A DNA stretch of 16,925 nucleotides from Porticoccus sp964608185 (GTDB lineage Bacteria > Pseudomonadota > Gammaproteobacteria > Pseudomonadales > Porticoccaceae): the NCBI GenBank assembly GCA_964608185.1, contig CAZSMR010000027.1:1-16925 (forward strand), read 5' to 3'. The notes beneath the pieces are model-generated. The model was not told where the DNA came from. It did no database searches and saw only the letters and a list, made by a program, of their open reading frames with translations. Both the position numbers and the translations under genes were made by a program. This document shows, one piece after another, positions 16,273 to 16,925 of the stretch (position 1 is the stretch's first letter; each line of letters begins with the position of its first letter).

Positions 16273-16725
16273 TCAAAAACTAGGGATAATGTTCGCCTTT
16301 TCAATACTATGAATTGGGAAAATGAATTCGCGACTATCTACCGTCAACAAAACGTTCTCCCCTGATATTCCATCTAAAAGTCCTTTAAAATTTCGTCTGC
16401 CTTTATGAGGCAAACGCAGTCTTAGGGCAACCTTGCTTCCCTTATACTGATCAAATTGAATGAGCGTGTATAGCGGCCTATCGAGACCTGGAGAAGAAAC
16501 TTCTAATGTATATTCATTAGTAATCAAATCTTCCACGTCGAGCAAACTTGCAACCTGTCGACTGACCTTTTCACAGTCTTCAACTGTAATTGGATTCTTA
16601 TCAATATATATTCTCAGGACAGCGTGTCGCCCAGAAGATTGATACTCCAAACCCCAAAATATACAATCTAACGCGCTTGCCACTGGGGCAACTAATTCTA
16701 TAAGCGCATCCTCTTTAGTGGCCAC
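16273..16725 (-). CDS. rimP: Ribosome maturation factor RimP
   Basis: RimP assists early 30S subunit assembly. The family signatures are present: LRIYIDKNPITVEDCEKVSRQV, then LEVSSPGLDRPL, a basic LPHKGRRNFKGLL and a C-terminal IEKANIIPSF. The GTG at 16723-16725 was chosen because GAGG lies five bases upstream and the product is then 150 residues, the same as E. coli. An in-frame GTG 18 bases earlier (16741-16743) lacks a clear ribosome site and falls in a small palindrome, CACCTAATTTTAGGTG. It follows the initiator tRNA and a terminator, and precedes nusA, the conserved metY-rimP-nusA-infB order. Confidence 0.95.
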   Translation of the reverse strand: MATKEDALIELVAPVASALDCIFWGLEYQSSGRHAVLRIYIDKNPITVEDCEKVSRQVASLLDVEDLITNEYTLEVSSPGLDRPLYTLIQFDQYKGSKVALRLRLPHKGRRNFKGLLDGISGENVLLTVDSREFIFPIHSIEKANIIPSF

Positions 16726-16793
16726 TGTAACCTCTCGATCCACCTAATTTTAGGTGTTTCATCTATTTAAATCTGCAACCCGTACCGCCTAAC

Positions 16794-16819
16794 AAAAAGC
16801 CCCAAAAAGGGGCTTTTTT
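16794..16819 (-). terminator. Rho-independent terminator between initiator tRNA and rimP
   Basis: AAAAAGCCCC (16794-16803) and GGGGCTTTTT (16809-16818) form a 10-bp stem around a five-base loop. The minus-strand transcript ends in UUUUUGUU, and the plus strand has six U residues, so it could act both ways. It should end most tRNA transcripts; read-through into rimP-nusA-infB, as in E. coli, remains possible. Confidence 0.85.
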
Positions 16820-16843
16820 AACGTGAATCTCTTCAACGCCATA

Positions 16844-16866
16844 GCATAGACAAAGTAAATCTATGC
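16844..16866 (-). other. Small hairpin just downstream of the initiator tRNA
   Basis: GCATAGA (16844-16850) and TCTATGC (16860-16866) are exact reverse complements with a nine-base loop. The hairpin starts five bases after the tRNA CCA end in the minus-strand transcript. It could affect tRNA 3'-end processing, but this is only inference from position. Confidence 0.4.
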
Positions 16867-16871
16867 AAAAT

Positions 16872-16925
16872 TGGTAGCGGGGGCTGGATTTGAACCAACG
16901 ACCTTCGGGTTATGAGCCCGACGAG
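16872..16925 (-). tRNA. metY: Initiator tRNA-fMet (CAT), 3' portion, runs off window
   Basis: The minus strand shows the anticodon arm GGGCTCATAACCC, with anticodon CAT at 16914-16912 and three consecutive G:C pairs, the hallmark of initiator tRNA. It is followed by variable loop AGGTC, T-arm GTTGG-TTCAAAT-CCAGC, acceptor 3' strand and an encoded CCA. The sequence is nearly identical to E. coli initiator tRNA in the visible part. The D-arm and 5' acceptor strand lie beyond the window. The base before the discriminator is T, so pairing of position 1 with 72 cannot be judged. Location upstream of rimP matches metY. Confidence 0.95.

Noticed and set aside
15584..16642. Plus-strand reading frames opposite nusA and rimP
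   Set aside because: Same reasoning: antisense to conserved coding sequence with no independent support.
16741..16756. Palindrome CACCTAATTTTAGGTG upstream of rimP as an operator
   Set aside because: Short and A/T-centred, a single copy, and no matching site elsewhere in the window; no regulator can be suggested.
1..16925. Search for a novel defence, mobile or biosynthetic system
   Set aside because: All coding space is filled by known housekeeping genes in conserved order. No CRISPR repeats, transposase, integrase, phage gene, toxin-antitoxin pair or unexplained gene was found.

Overview
This 16.9 kb window is a chromosomal housekeeping region of an AT-rich gammaproteobacterium. Every credible gene lies on the minus strand, so transcription runs from high to low coordinates. 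The gene order points to Gammaproteobacteria: an initiator tRNA(Met) next to rimP-nusA-infB-rbfA-truB-rpsO-pnp, then mrdA-rodA-mltB-dacA-ybeD-lipB-lipA. NusA has two C-terminal acidic repeats, as in E. coli. Having mltB between rodA and dacA, and lipB next to lipA, is closer to the Pseudomonas-type arrangement than to E. coli. A decayed ABC ATPase gene and some missing cluster members hint at modest genome erosion. I cannot name a genus.

Region 1 (16925 down to 8026) is the transcription, translation and RNA-decay block. It runs: 3' part of tRNA-fMet, Rho-independent terminator, rimP, nusA, infB, rbfA, truB, rpsO, pnp, terminator. These genes serve 30S maturation (RimP, RbfA, S15), initiation (IF2, initiator tRNA), transcription elongation/termination (NusA), tRNA pseudouridine 55 (TruB) and RNA turnover (PNPase). 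The rpsO and pnp leaders hold strong RNA secondary structures, at sites where E. coli has autoregulatory elements.

Region 2 (7992 down to 2213) is the cell-wall elongation block: PBP2 (mrdA), RodA, a lytic transglycosylase (mltB), a D,D-carboxypeptidase (dacA), and ybeD overlapping dacA by ATGA. rlpA, usually found between mltB and dacA in the Pseudomonas-type cluster, is absent. rsfS-rlmH, usually upstream of mrdA, are also absent: pnp abuts mrdA directly.

Region 3 (2203 down to 1) is lipoate synthesis (lipB, lipA), followed by an ABC ATPase gene that has lost its signature and Walker B region and also carries a one-base frameshift.

No stretch longer than 300 bases lacks a gene; the largest gap is about 220 bases, between rpsO and pnp. 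I saw no CRISPR array, insertion sequence, prophage gene or candidate novel system. The points worth a second look are the decayed ABC gene, the RNA structures around rpsO and pnp, and the altered gene neighbourhoods. Several start codons were moved inward from upstream TTG or GTG codons to starts with a better Shine-Dalgarno sequence; the reasons are given per gene.
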